Source: Clostridia bacterium (GTDB taxonomy: Bacteria; Bacillota; Clostridia; Christensenellales; Borkfalkiaceae). Taken from it: a stretch of DNA of 64,000 nucleotides. The translations under genes and the position numbers were made by a program. The notes under the pieces are model-generated. The model made no database searches, had not been told where the DNA came from, and saw only the letters and a program-made list of their open reading frames with translations. Positions 39,972 through 48,747 of the stretch are shown here, piece by piece. The stretch covers positions 1-64,000 of the forward strand of contig JAFQAQ010000002.1 of the NCBI GenBank assembly GCA_017399945.1, given 5' to 3'. Positions within the stretch are counted from its first letter, which is position 1. The number at the start of each line of letters is the position of its first letter.

Positions 39972-41245
39972 TATTGTTGTCCTCCTTTAACTACATCGAA
40001 AGCAACAAACGCTTCGCTAGTTGCAAGTTTAACTGCCGTTGAAGAAAGAGTTGCGGTTGAAACTAGAACGTCATCGGTTAAAGTTCCAGAAGTAATGCCT
40101 ACGAACTTGTTTTCGTATTCTTTAAACACACCACTGTTAACGTCGCCAAAACCAGCCTTGTAAATTGGTAAATATTCTACGCCGTGTCCGAACAAGAATG
40201 TTTTAACGTCTTGGCTTGCGATTGCGCCGTTTTCATCAATTACCGTACAAATTGCCATTACGTTATCTTTATAGGTTAAAGGACAAGAATAGAAAGCAGT
40301 GTAATCTTTTCCGTTAGATTTAAATGTACAAGCGTAAACAACGTTAGAGAAAGTGGTAAGTTCTATTGCAGTTATATCGCTAGCATCTGCATATTTTGCT
40401 AGAAGCATATTTTGTGCAGCAGTGCTAAAGTCTTTAAGTTGACTTGCAGCCTTTGCTTCTTCTGCAACAGCAACGTTGCTTTCGGTTACGTCTGCACCGT
40501 TCACGTCGTAAACTTTGCAATCACCAGAAGCATTAACAATAGCAAGGAAACTTGCTTCACCACTAGTAATAATGAAAGCGTAGCCAGAGCCGTTTAAGGC
40601 TTTGTAGCCTTCTACGATATTTCCACTAGGAGTAACTGCTTCGCCCTTGAAGTTTCCACCAGAAGTCAAACCAGTGTGAAGGGTTGGTAACATTTCGGTT
40701 AAGATTTGCGCATCGGACTTAACGCCTGCTTGGATTAAATCATTAGAAATCAACACGCCCATACCTGCTTCAACTGCATTCTTAAACGCTTTAGAAGAAT
40801 AGGTAACTCCACCGAAAAGTTCAACGCCAGCAAGAGCAGAGTCTTGACCAAGATAACTATCTAAGTAGCCGTCAGACCACATTTTAGATTCTGAGTGAGC
40901 AACAAGTTTAATTCCACAAATCTTACCAGTCGTGTCCACGCCAACGATGATATCCATTGGAGTAGAGCCGGTATAATCGGAAGATGCCGTACATTCGATA
41001 ACGAAACCTTTGCCACCGTTTTCCTTGCTTACCTTAACGACGTTTGATGGAACGCCGGTTAAGGTTGCAGTAATGTCGGTATAAGATTGTCCACCGGGCA
41101 TAACTGAGTTTAAGCGATCGTTAGCAGCGCCTGCTTGGTTTGCCTCGATAATAGGTCCGGTAATGAAGTTAAGACCGAACATTGCGCCACAGAAAACTGC
41201 TACGATTATAAATAGAATTGCGATAGTAGTTGCAAGTTTTTTCAT
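39971..41245 (-). CDS. rnfG: Rnf complex subunit RnfG, enlarged, two FMN-binding-like domains
   Basis: RnfG carries covalent FMN on the outer side of the membrane. Usual length is about 190-220 residues; this protein has 424. After an N-terminal membrane helix (about 5-28) come a first domain (about 35-190) with GVTYSSKAFKNAV near residue 150 and a second (about 225-420) with STATLSSTAVKLA near residue 400. Both resemble the DxxSGATxSS flavinylation region but neither is exact: the first has Gly-Gly-Val-Thr and the second Ser-Thr-Ala-Thr. Thr in either could take FMN from ApbE, encoded upstream in the locus. Tandem domains may extend the electron path outwards. Confidence 0.82.
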   Translation of the reverse strand: MKKLATTIAILFIIVAVFCGAMFGLNFITGPIIEANQAGAANDRLNSVMPGGQSYTDITATLTGVPSNVVKVSKENGGKGFVIECTASSDYTGSTPMDIIVGVDTTGKICGIKLVAHSESKMWSDGYLDSYLGQDSALAGVELFGGVTYSSKAFKNAVEAGMGVLISNDLIQAGVKSDAQILTEMLPTLHTGLTSGGNFKGEAVTPSGNIVEGYKALNGSGYAFIITSGEASFLAIVNASGDCKVYDVNGADVTESNVAVAEEAKAASQLKDFSTAAQNMLLAKYADASDITAIELTTFSNVVYACTFKSNGKDYTAFYSCPLTYKDNVMAICTVIDENGAIASQDVKTFLFGHGVEYLPIYKAGFGDVNSGVFKEYENKFVGITSGTLTDDVLVSTATLSSTAVKLATSEAFVAFDVVKGGQQ

Positions 41246-42183
41246 TATCTTACACCTCCTAAGGTCTTGTTTTTAGTCCAATCTGCAATAAAAGGAGTGA
41301 GAAGGTTCATAGTAAGAATTGCGATAGAAACGCCTTCTGGGTATGCGCCGAAACTTCTAATTGCAAAGGTTAATAAACCAGCGCCGATACAGAACACTAC
41401 TCTACCCAAGTTGGTTGCAGGGGTGGTTACGTAATCGGTTGCCATAAAGATTGCGCCTAAAAGAAGACCACCTGCAAGAACGTGTTGTAAAGAATATACA
41501 ACGTCAAAACCACCGAATAAGAAATAGCATACGAATACGGTTGCCACGAAAGATGCTGGAACGTACCATTTGATTACCTTACGAATAACGAGATAAGCAA
41601 AACCTAATAAAAGCGCGATTACACAAGTTTCACCAATAGCACCTGCGTGAGTTCCTAAGAAAAGGGTTAATAGACTGATAGAACTTGCCGCCTCAGCGCC
41701 TTGGTTTAAGGTAACCAAGGGAGATGCCGACGCAGTTAAATCAGCAACGGGCGCTGCACCACCACCAACGGTAGTTGCAAAAGTTAAAAGCATAAATACA
41801 CGCGCAGTGATTGCTGGGTTAGCAATGTTTTTGCCAAGTCCACCAAAGAAACATTTAACCACTATGATAGCGAACACAGAACCAACGACACATTGCCAAA
41901 TTGGAACGTCTGCTCTTAGGTTAAGGGCAAGTAAAAGACCGGTAACTACTGCGGATAAATCGCCGATAGTTTGTTTTCTCTTGCAACAAAGGTTAAATAC
42001 GTATTCTGCAAGAACTGCCGAAGCAACGCAAGCAAGTATTACCCAAAGTGCCGAAAGACCGAAGATAACTACACCTGCGATAGTTGCGGGAATCAATGCG
42101 ATTACCACGTCTAACATAATGTTGCGAGTAGACGAGCCTTTTTGATGAATATGAGGGGTTGAGGAAACGTGAAGATTAGCCAT
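41245..42183 (-). CDS. rnfD: Rnf complex subunit RnfD
   Basis: The 312-residue membrane protein has the RnfD/NqrB pattern: SSTPHIHQKGSSTRNIMLDV at the N-terminus, about ten helices, and FFGGLGKNIANPAITARVF near residue 113. The usual SGATPL covalent-FMN site reads ASASPL near residue 150, so a Ser may take the place of the flavinylated Thr. MATDYVTTPATNLGR near residue 248 is conserved. Start and stop overlap the neighbouring rnf genes by one base. Confidence 0.88.
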   Translation of the reverse strand: MANLHVSSTPHIHQKGSSTRNIMLDVVIALIPATIAGVVIFGLSALWVILACVASAVLAEYVFNLCCKRKQTIGDLSAVVTGLLLALNLRADVPIWQCVVGSVFAIIVVKCFFGGLGKNIANPAITARVFMLLTFATTVGGGAAPVADLTASASPLVTLNQGAEAASSISLLTLFLGTHAGAIGETCVIALLLGFAYLVIRKVIKWYVPASFVATVFVCYFLFGGFDVVYSLQHVLAGGLLLGAIFMATDYVTTPATNLGRVVFCIGAGLLTFAIRSFGAYPEGVSIAILTMNLLTPFIADWTKNKTLGGVR

Positions 42184-43532
42184 TATTTGTTACCTCCTTC
42201 TTTTTGTTCAGCTGCATACTTTTTAAGGAAAGCCTTTGCATCCCAATTGATTTGTAATAAATGACGGTTTGCAGGGCAAACGTAGTTACAGCAAGCACAG
42301 TCAACACATTGGCGAACACCCGTTTGGATAAGCAACTTTGCCATTTTATCTTTATCTTTAACGGTCATAGCGCGTGCAACGTCTGCAACTGAAATGCTAA
42401 CGGGGCATTTTTCCATACAACGACCACAGTTGATACAAGCAGACGGTTCGGGAAGAACTGCATCTTTTTCGTCAAAGGCTAACACTGCGTTTGCAACTTT
42501 AACGATTGGATCGTCAACCGAATAAATAGCAGTACCGTTCATTGGTCCACCGATAATAATTTTACCAGGGTTGGATTTAAGACCGGTGATTTTAAGCAGT
42601 TCGCTAACTCTCGTTCCAATAGGAGCGATAAGGTTCATTGGATTTTCAACGGCAGAACCGTCTACGGTAACGATTCTTTCAACGATTGGCATACCGGTAT
42701 TTAGGTATTCAGCCATTTTAGCAAGCGAAGAAACGTTTATGATAAGCGCGCCAAATGATGGGAAACGTCTTCCCGCAACGGCAACTCTACCCGTAGCGTT
42801 GTAAAGCATAACTTGTTTTGCGCCTTGGGGATAAATGGTTTTGAGCTCGTGAATTACCACGTAATCTTTATCAGCAAAAGTGTTTTTAAGAACTTCTATT
42901 GCATCTGCCTTGTTGGTTTCGATACAAATTTTGAAGGTTGCGTTGCCCAAATATTCGTTCATATACTTGCGAAGGTATTCGATACCGTCGGCAATAAGAT
43001 CTGGATGAGCAAGCATCATTCTGTGGTCGCTAGTGATATAAGGTTCGCATTCAGCTGCGTTGATAAGAACGGTGTCTACCTTATAATCAGGGTTGGTTGC
43101 TTCGTTAAACTTTGCCCAAGTTGGGAAAGCCGCGCCACCAAGACCAACTATACCACCCTCTCTAACTGCTTGAAGAAAAGACGCGCAGTCGTTAATCACA
43201 GGTGGTTTAACCGTTTCGCTAACTTCCATTTTTCCATCGCTTTCAATACGGATTGCAATGGTTTCTTTCCCACTAGCGGTGGGGATAGGCGCTATTTCTA
43301 CAACCGTTCCTGAAACGGTTGCGTGCACTGGAGAAGAAAATCTTCCTTCTTCCCTTGCGATAAGTTGACCTACTTTAACGTGGTCGCCAACATTTACGAT
43401 AGGTTCTGCGTCGTGACCAGAATGCATGTTCATCGGTAAAATTACTTCCGATGGCGTTGCAATACGCACGGGTTCGCACCCTGCGGTATTTTTGTTGTGT
43501 GGCACGTGCAAAGATGAAATATCTTTTTTCAA
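42183..43532 (-). CDS. rnfC: Rnf complex subunit RnfC
   Basis: RnfC is the peripheral NADH/FMN subunit. The 449 residues have a biotin-carrier-like N-terminal part, the NAD/FMN loop GGIVGLGGAAFPTW near residue 130 and two 4Fe-4S motifs near the C-terminus (CINCGRCMEKCP near 370 and CVDCACCNYVCP near 408). It is the first structural Rnf gene after apbE. Length is typical for Clostridia. Confidence 0.92.
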   Translation of the reverse strand: MKKDISSLHVPHNKNTAGCEPVRIATPSEVILPMNMHSGHDAEPIVNVGDHVKVGQLIAREEGRFSSPVHATVSGTVVEIAPIPTASGKETIAIRIESDGKMEVSETVKPPVINDCASFLQAVREGGIVGLGGAAFPTWAKFNEATNPDYKVDTVLINAAECEPYITSDHRMMLAHPDLIADGIEYLRKYMNEYLGNATFKICIETNKADAIEVLKNTFADKDYVVIHELKTIYPQGAKQVMLYNATGRVAVAGRRFPSFGALIINVSSLAKMAEYLNTGMPIVERIVTVDGSAVENPMNLIAPIGTRVSELLKITGLKSNPGKIIIGGPMNGTAIYSVDDPIVKVANAVLAFDEKDAVLPEPSACINCGRCMEKCPVSISVADVARAMTVKDKDKMAKLLIQTGVRQCVDCACCNYVCPANRHLLQINWDAKAFLKKYAAEQKEGGNK

Positions 43533-43576
43533 AACCGTATTCCTCCCGTTGTTTTTGTAATGTATATAAAGTTAAA

Positions 43577-44638
43577 TTATTTTCTAATTAAAGCTTGGAT
43601 TCCGTCGGTGTAGTATTGAACGCCATCCGTGGTTATCCAAACGACTTGTACGTTTCCGATTTGGTTTACTAATTTTAAGCCGTCTTCGTAACTCATTGCA
43701 AACAATGCCGTTGAAAGCGCGTCTGCAAGACCACTATCGGCTGTTAATATGGTAACAGAACTAAAATAAGTTGACGGCATAAGCGTATCTTTATCGATAA
43801 TATGGTGATATTTTTTTCCACCTACCGTAAAGAACCTTTCGTAATCACCAGACGTAACGCACGCAACGTCCGAGATTTCTAAAACAATTGCAAATTGTTC
43901 TGAGTTAAATGGATCTTTTATACCCGTTTTCCAACCACTGCCGTCGGGTTTTTTGCCAATGGTACAAATGTTTCCGCCAATATTAAGAACGTAGCCGTCA
44001 GCATTTTGTTGACGGAGTAAATCGGCAGCCTTTTGGGTTGCATAACCTTTACCCAACGCGCCAACGTCAATAGACGCTAATGGGTCGGAAATAAACACCG
44101 TTTGATTTTCCTCGTCGATAATCAACGAATTGATATCCGTATGAAGTGATGCTTGTAAAAGGGTTTGTTCGTCGGGAATTGCCGCTTGCGAAGGATTTTC
44201 CTTTGCGTTCACCCTAGCGTCGTGCCAAGGTTTTAGCACTGCGCCCATCATAACGTTCATTTCGCCGTTAGTAAGAGTATAAAGTTGTTTTGCATAAACT
44301 AAAAAGTCAATCAACTCTTTGTCGACTTTTACGGGGTTTTGCCCAGCGTTATCGTTTATGGTTTTGAGGTTGTTAACCCCAGAATATTCGTAATAAATAT
44401 CAAAAAGTTCGTGATAATGCCCCAAAGTATCGGATACTTGGGCGCATTTGTTTTTAAACTCCTCGTCCGTATCCCCCGCGTAACTATACACGTAGGAAAC
44501 GGTGTCAAAAAAAGAAAAATACATCATCCCTTTGGGTTTAGTATTTTCTCCCCCTAACGGAGTTTTAGGGCAGCCCGTAAAAATAACGAGCAGCCCCAAT
44601 ATCACGTACATAATTATTAGAGATTTGAAACGTTTCAA
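43577..44638 (-). CDS. apbE: FAD:protein FMN transferase (ApbE), lipoprotein
   Basis: ApbE attaches FMN from FAD to Thr in RnfG and RnfD-type proteins. The 353-residue protein has a lipoprotein signal (Cys in VIFTGC near residue 22), the MGAVLKPWHDAR motif near residue 131, SIDVGALGKGYA near 198 and VLNIGGNICTIG near 222, all typical of ApbE. Being the second gene of the Rnf locus fits its role in maturing the complex. Confidence 0.92.
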   Translation of the reverse strand: MKRFKSLIIMYVILGLLVIFTGCPKTPLGGENTKPKGMMYFSFFDTVSYVYSYAGDTDEEFKNKCAQVSDTLGHYHELFDIYYEYSGVNNLKTINDNAGQNPVKVDKELIDFLVYAKQLYTLTNGEMNVMMGAVLKPWHDARVNAKENPSQAAIPDEQTLLQASLHTDINSLIIDEENQTVFISDPLASIDVGALGKGYATQKAADLLRQQNADGYVLNIGGNICTIGKKPDGSGWKTGIKDPFNSEQFAIVLEISDVACVTSGDYERFFTVGGKKYHHIIDKDTLMPSTYFSSVTILTADSGLADALSTALFAMSYEDGLKLVNQIGNVQVVWITTDGVQYYTDGIQALIRK

Positions 44639-44664
44639 ACTTCTATTTTTCCTTTTTTATTAAA

Positions 44665-45729
44665 TTATCTTGCGTTGGTTACAGATTGAGCAACAACTGC
44701 TTTGATGCCGGTAATTTGAATGGTGCAACCTGCAGCAAGAAGGTCATCATCAGCAGAGATAACGTAGCCACTACTTTCAACGGTTTTGGTAGCCATATCA
44801 GCAACTTGGGTAGCAGTCTTACCAACTACGAAGTTAGAGAAAGCAGCAGATTGGATGTACCATTCAAGAACCTTGCCGTCGTTGTTCCAGTCCATCTCTT
44901 GGCCGTAAGCAGCCATGTTGTAGCCTTCTTTAAGTTCACGTTTGGTAGCAACGAATGCTTTTTCTTTGATTTCGTTGTTAGCGTTGATGGTGATTACAGG
45001 TTGAATTGCATCGTTAAGAGAAGCAACGATTTTGCCGTCTATAACAGCAGATGCAGCGAAATCAGTGTACATTTTAACTTCTGTTTCAGTAGATTCTTCT
45101 GCAGTGGTTTTTGCAGCAACACCTAAGGTGAAAGCCTTAGAGGTTTTGAAGGTGAAGCCTTGTTCGTCGTTGCAAGCCTTTACAACTGCGTCGCAGAAAT
45201 CACCGATTTGAATGGTGCAACCAGCAGAAAGAAGTGCTTCGTCAGTAGAAATCCAGTGACCGTTAGCTTCTTTGGTTTCCATTGCGTCGATTTGAGCAGC
45301 GGTCTTGCCAACTGCATATGCTTCGAATGCTTTTGCTTGAGCGTCCCATTCAAGAACTCTGCCGTCTTCATCGTTATCCATCCATCTGTTTCCATCGTTG
45401 ATTTCTGTTTGTCCCATGCCATAAGCAGAACCCAATTCCATTTTGGTTTGGAAAGAGATGGTCTTGTCGAAAGCGCCATTTGTAATCTCCATTTTGTTTT
45501 GTGCACAGTCTAAACGACAAGCAACGATTTTGCCATCAGCATCGGTAACTACGGTTGCAACGGTTGCGTCAACTTGCGCATTGCCGGTTGCAGAACTGTC
45601 CATGTTAACTACGATGCCCATGCCGAGCTTGTAAGTCTTTTCAGCTGCTGGGGTTTCATCATTGCCACCACATGCAGCAACTGCGAAAGCCATGAACACA
45701 CAAAGAAGAATAGTTAAGAATTTTTTCAT
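44665..45729 (-). CDS. Rnf-locus surface lipoprotein with two repeated domains
   Basis: The 354-residue protein has a lipoprotein signal (Cys in FAVAAC near residue 20) and two similar domains (about 80-185 and 255-345), each with a GYNMAAYGQ- or AYGMGQTEI-type start, an acidic D-N-D-G-x-V-L-E-W stretch (like a calcium loop) and (Y/F)AVGKTAAQ- or FVVGKTATQ-type pattern. Proteins of this kind occur beside ApbE and Rnf in Bacillota and may carry electrons or bind metals outside the cell. No SGAT-type flavinylation site is seen. It is the first gene of the locus, behind a perfect consensus promoter (45835-45863). Confidence 0.75.
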   Translation of the reverse strand: MKKFLTILLCVFMAFAVAACGGNDETPAAEKTYKLGMGIVVNMDSSATGNAQVDATVATVVTDADGKIVACRLDCAQNKMEITNGAFDKTISFQTKMELGSAYGMGQTEINDGNRWMDNDEDGRVLEWDAQAKAFEAYAVGKTAAQIDAMETKEANGHWISTDEALLSAGCTIQIGDFCDAVVKACNDEQGFTFKTSKAFTLGVAAKTTAEESTETEVKMYTDFAASAVIDGKIVASLNDAIQPVITINANNEIKEKAFVATKRELKEGYNMAAYGQEMDWNNDGKVLEWYIQSAAFSNFVVGKTATQVADMATKTVESSGYVISADDDLLAAGCTIQITGIKAVVAQSVTNAR

Positions 45730-45834
45730 TGTTTTTGTTCCTTCCTTTTTTTATTTTTCCTTTTTATTTTAATTCTCTTATCCAGTAGATTTTTGCGTGA
45801 AAATTACACTCACACAATAGCCTACTTTAAGTCG

Positions 45835-45863
45835 ATTATATATTATTTTATTGACGTTGTCAA
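45835..45863 (-). promoter_or_regulatory. Perfect consensus promoter of the Rnf/Nfn locus
   Basis: Minus strand: TTGACA (45863-45858), 17-base spacer, TATAAT (45840-45835). A dyad TTGAC-AAC-GTCAA (45863-45851) overlaps the -35 and could bind a repressor. The leader up to the first gene is about 100 bases. Confidence 0.85.
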
Positions 45864-45891
45864 CGCATTTTGCCGGCTTGAAAACATTTAA

Positions 45892-45909
45892 ATAACAACA
45901 AATTGTTAT
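45892..45909. promoter_or_regulatory. Inverted repeat upstream of the Rnf promoter
   Basis: ATAACAA and TTGTTAT separated by 4 bases, about 28 bases upstream of the -35. The dyad fits a LysR-type ATAAC-N8-GTTAT site, and a LysR gene is adjacent. It is not a Rex box, which has the arms in the opposite order. The rest of the 312-base gap (45730-46041) holds the promoter, leader and LysR terminator. Confidence 0.45.
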
Positions 45910-45961
45910 ACCCGTGTTATAGTTTTAGATATACCCTCGCGCTAAAATATAATAAAAAATT

Positions 45962-46001
45962 CAAAAAATAGGCTTTTTGGAACGTCTTGTCCCAAAAAGC
46001 C
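45962..46001 (-). terminator. Terminator after the LysR gene
   Basis: Stem GGCTTTTTGG/CCAAAAAGCC (45971-45980, 45992-46001) with a U-tract on the minus strand. Confidence 0.8.
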
Positions 46002-46041
46002 CTTAAAACTGCATATATCATTTGTTATAACCATATCTAAA

Positions 46042-46965
46042 TTACTTAATAAATTTTCTTCTCGCATCGCAAAGGGCTGTGATAAAGTCCTTATCTAGCG
46101 CGGTAAGTTTATACCCTTTATGATATATCAAAAGGTCTTTATAAACCTTTTTATTACCTTCACACACCCGTTGAACTAAGTTATATCTATCAAGTATTTT
46201 TTGTGATGCGGGAGATACCCACATAAACGTTCTTGGGTTTTCCGAAAGCAAGTCGAATTGGCTTGCCCTTTCAAAAACGAAAATCCTTTGACCGATATTG
46301 TCCGGAAGTTCTTCTCTAAACACCTTGGACATCGAAAGGGTGGGAACGTACGGATCGGCGTGAGCGATTTCTACGTACTGAGAAAGGTCGTCGTAAGTGA
46401 TGGTGGGTTTTGATGCGAGTGGGTTATCCTTGCTCATAATAAGCACGTAGGAAAACTCTGCAACCAACTCACCCGTAAGCCCCTTTTCTTCTAACATAGT
46501 TTTATAATACTTGTCGTAGTTTTCCGAATAACGTATTATTCCTAGTTTGTATTCGTTTTCCAAAAGGGTTTTTATGGTTTTTTTGGAGTTAGTTTCTTTA
46601 TAATAAATTTCCACGTCTGCATTTCCGATATTTTTAGAAAACTCTGCAAGCGCAGAAGAAATATAACAAGCGCGTGGCACGGATATGGAAAACTTGCGTT
46701 TTTTGTGAGCGCCGTCTCTATACGCTTGTTCGATTTTGTCTATTCTATGGATAATATCCCTTGCGTTATCGACGAAAGCTTCTCCGTCGGGCGTAAGCAC
46801 CATACCTTTTGTCGTTCTTTGAAAGATGGTTATCCCTAAGTCTGCTTCAAGTTCCTTTATAGAACGGCTTACGTTGGGCTGCGCCGTCATAAGCACTTCC
46901 GCCGCCTTGTTAAGCGAACCGAGTCTTGCAACTTCAACGGCGTATTTCATATGCAAAATATTCAA
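46042..46965 (-). CDS. LysR family transcriptional regulator
   Basis: The 307-residue protein has an N-terminal helix-turn-helix (about 1-60, with AARLGSLNKAAEVL- and NVSRSIKELEADLGITIFQR-type sequence) and a substrate-binding domain (about 90-300). The start appears to be TTG at 46965, with AGGAGGG upstream; the next ATG, five codons later, has no ribosome site. It is divergent from the SDR gene and also faces the Rnf promoter region across its own terminator, so either could be its target. Ligand unknown. Confidence 0.87.
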   Translation of the reverse strand: MNILHMKYAVEVARLGSLNKAAEVLMTAQPNVSRSIKELEADLGITIFQRTTKGMVLTPDGEAFVDNARDIIHRIDKIEQAYRDGAHKKRKFSISVPRACYISSALAEFSKNIGNADVEIYYKETNSKKTIKTLLENEYKLGIIRYSENYDKYYKTMLEEKGLTGELVAEFSYVLIMSKDNPLASKPTITYDDLSQYVEIAHADPYVPTLSMSKVFREELPDNIGQRIFVFERASQFDLLSENPRTFMWVSPASQKILDRYNLVQRVCEGNKKVYKDLLIYHKGYKLTALDKDFITALCDARRKFIK

Positions 46966-47061
46966 AGACTTATCCCTCCTCGACCTAACTGCGCATTAAA
47001 TTTTATCATAAATCTTTACAAAAATCAACACCAATTGCCCACGCTAAATTTAATTTACCCG

Positions 47062-47090
47062 TTGACATCAACCTTTTTTAATGATACATT
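47062..47090 (+). promoter_or_regulatory. Promoter of the SDR gene
   Basis: -35 TTGACA (47062-47067), 17-base spacer, -10 TACATT (47085-47090). An inverted repeat GTTGA-CA-TCAAC (47061-47072) overlaps the -35, a possible LysR or repressor site. Confidence 0.6.
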
Positions 47091-47128
47091 ATTTATAATA
47101 AATATAATAATTACAAGGAGATACTATT

Positions 47129-47932
47129 ATGGGTTTTCTAACAGGAAAGACGGCAATTATTACCGGTGGTGGTAAAGCAGAGCCTTTAAAGGACGGTTCG
47201 GCTGGTTCTATCGGATACGGAATTGCTATTGCTTATGCAAAAGAAGGTGCAAATTTAGTGCTTACCGGAAGAAACGTTAATAAACTTGAACTTGCTAAAC
47301 AAGAACTTGAAAGCGCTTATGGAATAAAAGTTCTTATAATGCAAGCCGATATCAACGAACGTGAAAACGGCGAAGAAGTTGCAAAAAAAGTTGTGGACGC
47401 AACTATCAAAGAGTTTGGTAGGATAGACGTTTTGATTAACAACGCGCAAGCTTCTGCTTCGGGCGTTACCCTTGCCAACCACACGGTTGAGCAATTTAAT
47501 CTTGCAATCTACTCCGGTCTATACTCAGCTTTCTTTTATATGAAAGCTTGTTACCCTTACCTTAAAGAAACAAAGGGCTCTGTAATTAACTTTGCTTCTG
47601 GCGCCGGTCTTTTTGGTAATTTTGGGCAATCGGCATACGCGGCGGCAAAAGAAGGTATTCGTGGTCTTTCACGCGTTGCGGCAACCGAGTGGGGCCCCGA
47701 CGGAATTAACGTTAACGTAGTTTGTCCTCTCGCTTGGACTTCTCAGTTAGAAAAATGGCAACAATATAACCCCGAAGCCTTTAAGGCAAACGTTAAAATG
47801 CCACCTATGGGACATTTTGGCGATAGCGAAAAGGAAATCGGCAGAGTTTGCGTACAACTTGCTAACCCCGACTTTAAGTATATGTCGGGCGAAACCCTTA
47901 CCCTTGAAGGCGGAATGGGTTTAAGACCGTAA
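47129..47932 (+). CDS. Short-chain dehydrogenase/reductase
   Basis: The 267-residue SDR has catalytic Ser in NFASGAG near residue 153 and YAAAK near residue 168, and the NNAQ motif near residue 108. The N-terminal cofactor loop is unusual: the TGGG and GSIGYGIA parts of the TGxxxGxG motif are separated by about ten extra residues. Substrate unknown. Own promoter, AAGGAG site and terminator; the divergent LysR gene probably regulates it. Confidence 0.87.
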   Translation: MGFLTGKTAIITGGGKAEPLKDGSAGSIGYGIAIAYAKEGANLVLTGRNVNKLELAKQELESAYGIKVLIMQADINERENGEEVAKKVVDATIKEFGRIDVLINNAQASASGVTLANHTVEQFNLAIYSGLYSAFFYMKACYPYLKETKGSVINFASGAGLFGNFGQSAYAAAKEGIRGLSRVAATEWGPDGINVNVVCPLAWTSQLEKWQQYNPEAFKANVKMPPMGHFGDSEKEIGRVCVQLANPDFKYMSGETLTLEGGMGLRP

Positions 47933-47953
47933 AAACTTTTTTGCAATAAAACG

Positions 47954-47986
47954 AAAGCAACTGATTTTCTCAGTTGCTTTTTTGTT
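47954..47986 (+). terminator. Terminator after the SDR gene
   Basis: Stem AAAGCAACTGA/TCAGTTGCTTT (47954-47964, 47970-47980) with a T-tract. The A-rich left side allows use by the convergent gene too. Confidence 0.85.
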
Positions 47987-47992
47987 TTAGTT

Positions 47993-48724
47993 TTAGTTGT
48001 TTAGTATAGCCCAGTTAACGGCGTCGATAACAATTTTTCTTTGTTCGGGGGTAACCGGCTGGTCAAAATCGTTAAAATTATCGTTGGTTATATCTCCACC
48101 GACAAGACTTTTATACCAAGTTAGCGCAAGCAAATATCTTCCAACGCCAAGCGAAACGTGCAAGCCGTCTCTATGCGCTACTTCTATCCCCGTTTGAATT
48201 GCACGAATCAACGCTTGTCCGGAAGGTATTATGCCCGTTGCGTTAATTTCCTTGCACGCTTGCTGATAACTTTTTTTAATATCTTCAAACATTTCAACGG
48301 CAGTTGAATACTTCTCGGAGTTTTGCATGTGCGCGCTTCCGTCTTGATAAGCCCACGTTTGATGCATATATATTTTTGCGTTCGGGCAAAACTTTTTAAC
48401 GTAGTTAGCTAGTTCTGTCAAATACGGTTGATAGGTTTGATAATCCCCACTAAATCTGCTTACTTGTTGAAAGGTTACAACGTCCCACTCGTCACTTAAA
48501 AGCGCTTGACTAATTGAAACCATAAGCCCCGTGCTTTTCCCGTTAAACTCAAACAAATAATTGGCTTTGTTATATCGCATATTGTCGTAATGAGTTTCAA
48601 GCGAACAGCCACCTATATATAGATTGGCAGTTTTTATTTGGTCGCCACGATTTTTTGCCACTTCGTATAGGTATCTTTGCGCATCTTGCGAAAAACTGTT
48701 TCCTATTGATAAAATCTTAATCAT
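47993..48724 (-). CDS. DUF4886 (SGNH-like) protein
   Basis: The 243-residue protein begins with ILSIGNSFSQDAQRYLYEVA, the DUF4886 hallmark with a Ser in the position of the SGNH nucleophile, and has a DGLHVSLGVGRYL motif near residue 192 with the Asp and His of the catalytic site. No signal peptide is visible. It is probably an esterase of unknown substrate. It lies 23 bases after the TIR-RCC1 gene with a GGAG site, so the two are likely co-transcribed. Confidence 0.8.
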   Translation of the reverse strand: MIKILSIGNSFSQDAQRYLYEVAKNRGDQIKTANLYIGGCSLETHYDNMRYNKANYLFEFNGKSTGLMVSISQALLSDEWDVVTFQQVSRFSGDYQTYQPYLTELANYVKKFCPNAKIYMHQTWAYQDGSAHMQNSEKYSTAVEMFEDIKKSYQQACKEINATGIIPSGQALIRAIQTGIEVAHRDGLHVSLGVGRYLLALTWYKSLVGGDITNDNFNDFDQPVTPEQRKIVIDAVNWAILNN

Positions 48725-48747
48725 TTTTACCTTTTTTCTCCGTTTTT

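Noticed and set aside
45892-45909. Rex (redox sensor) operator at the Rnf promoter
   Set aside because: The arms are ATAACAA then TTGTTAT, the reverse of the Rex order (TTGTTA then TAACAA), so I list it only as a dyad.
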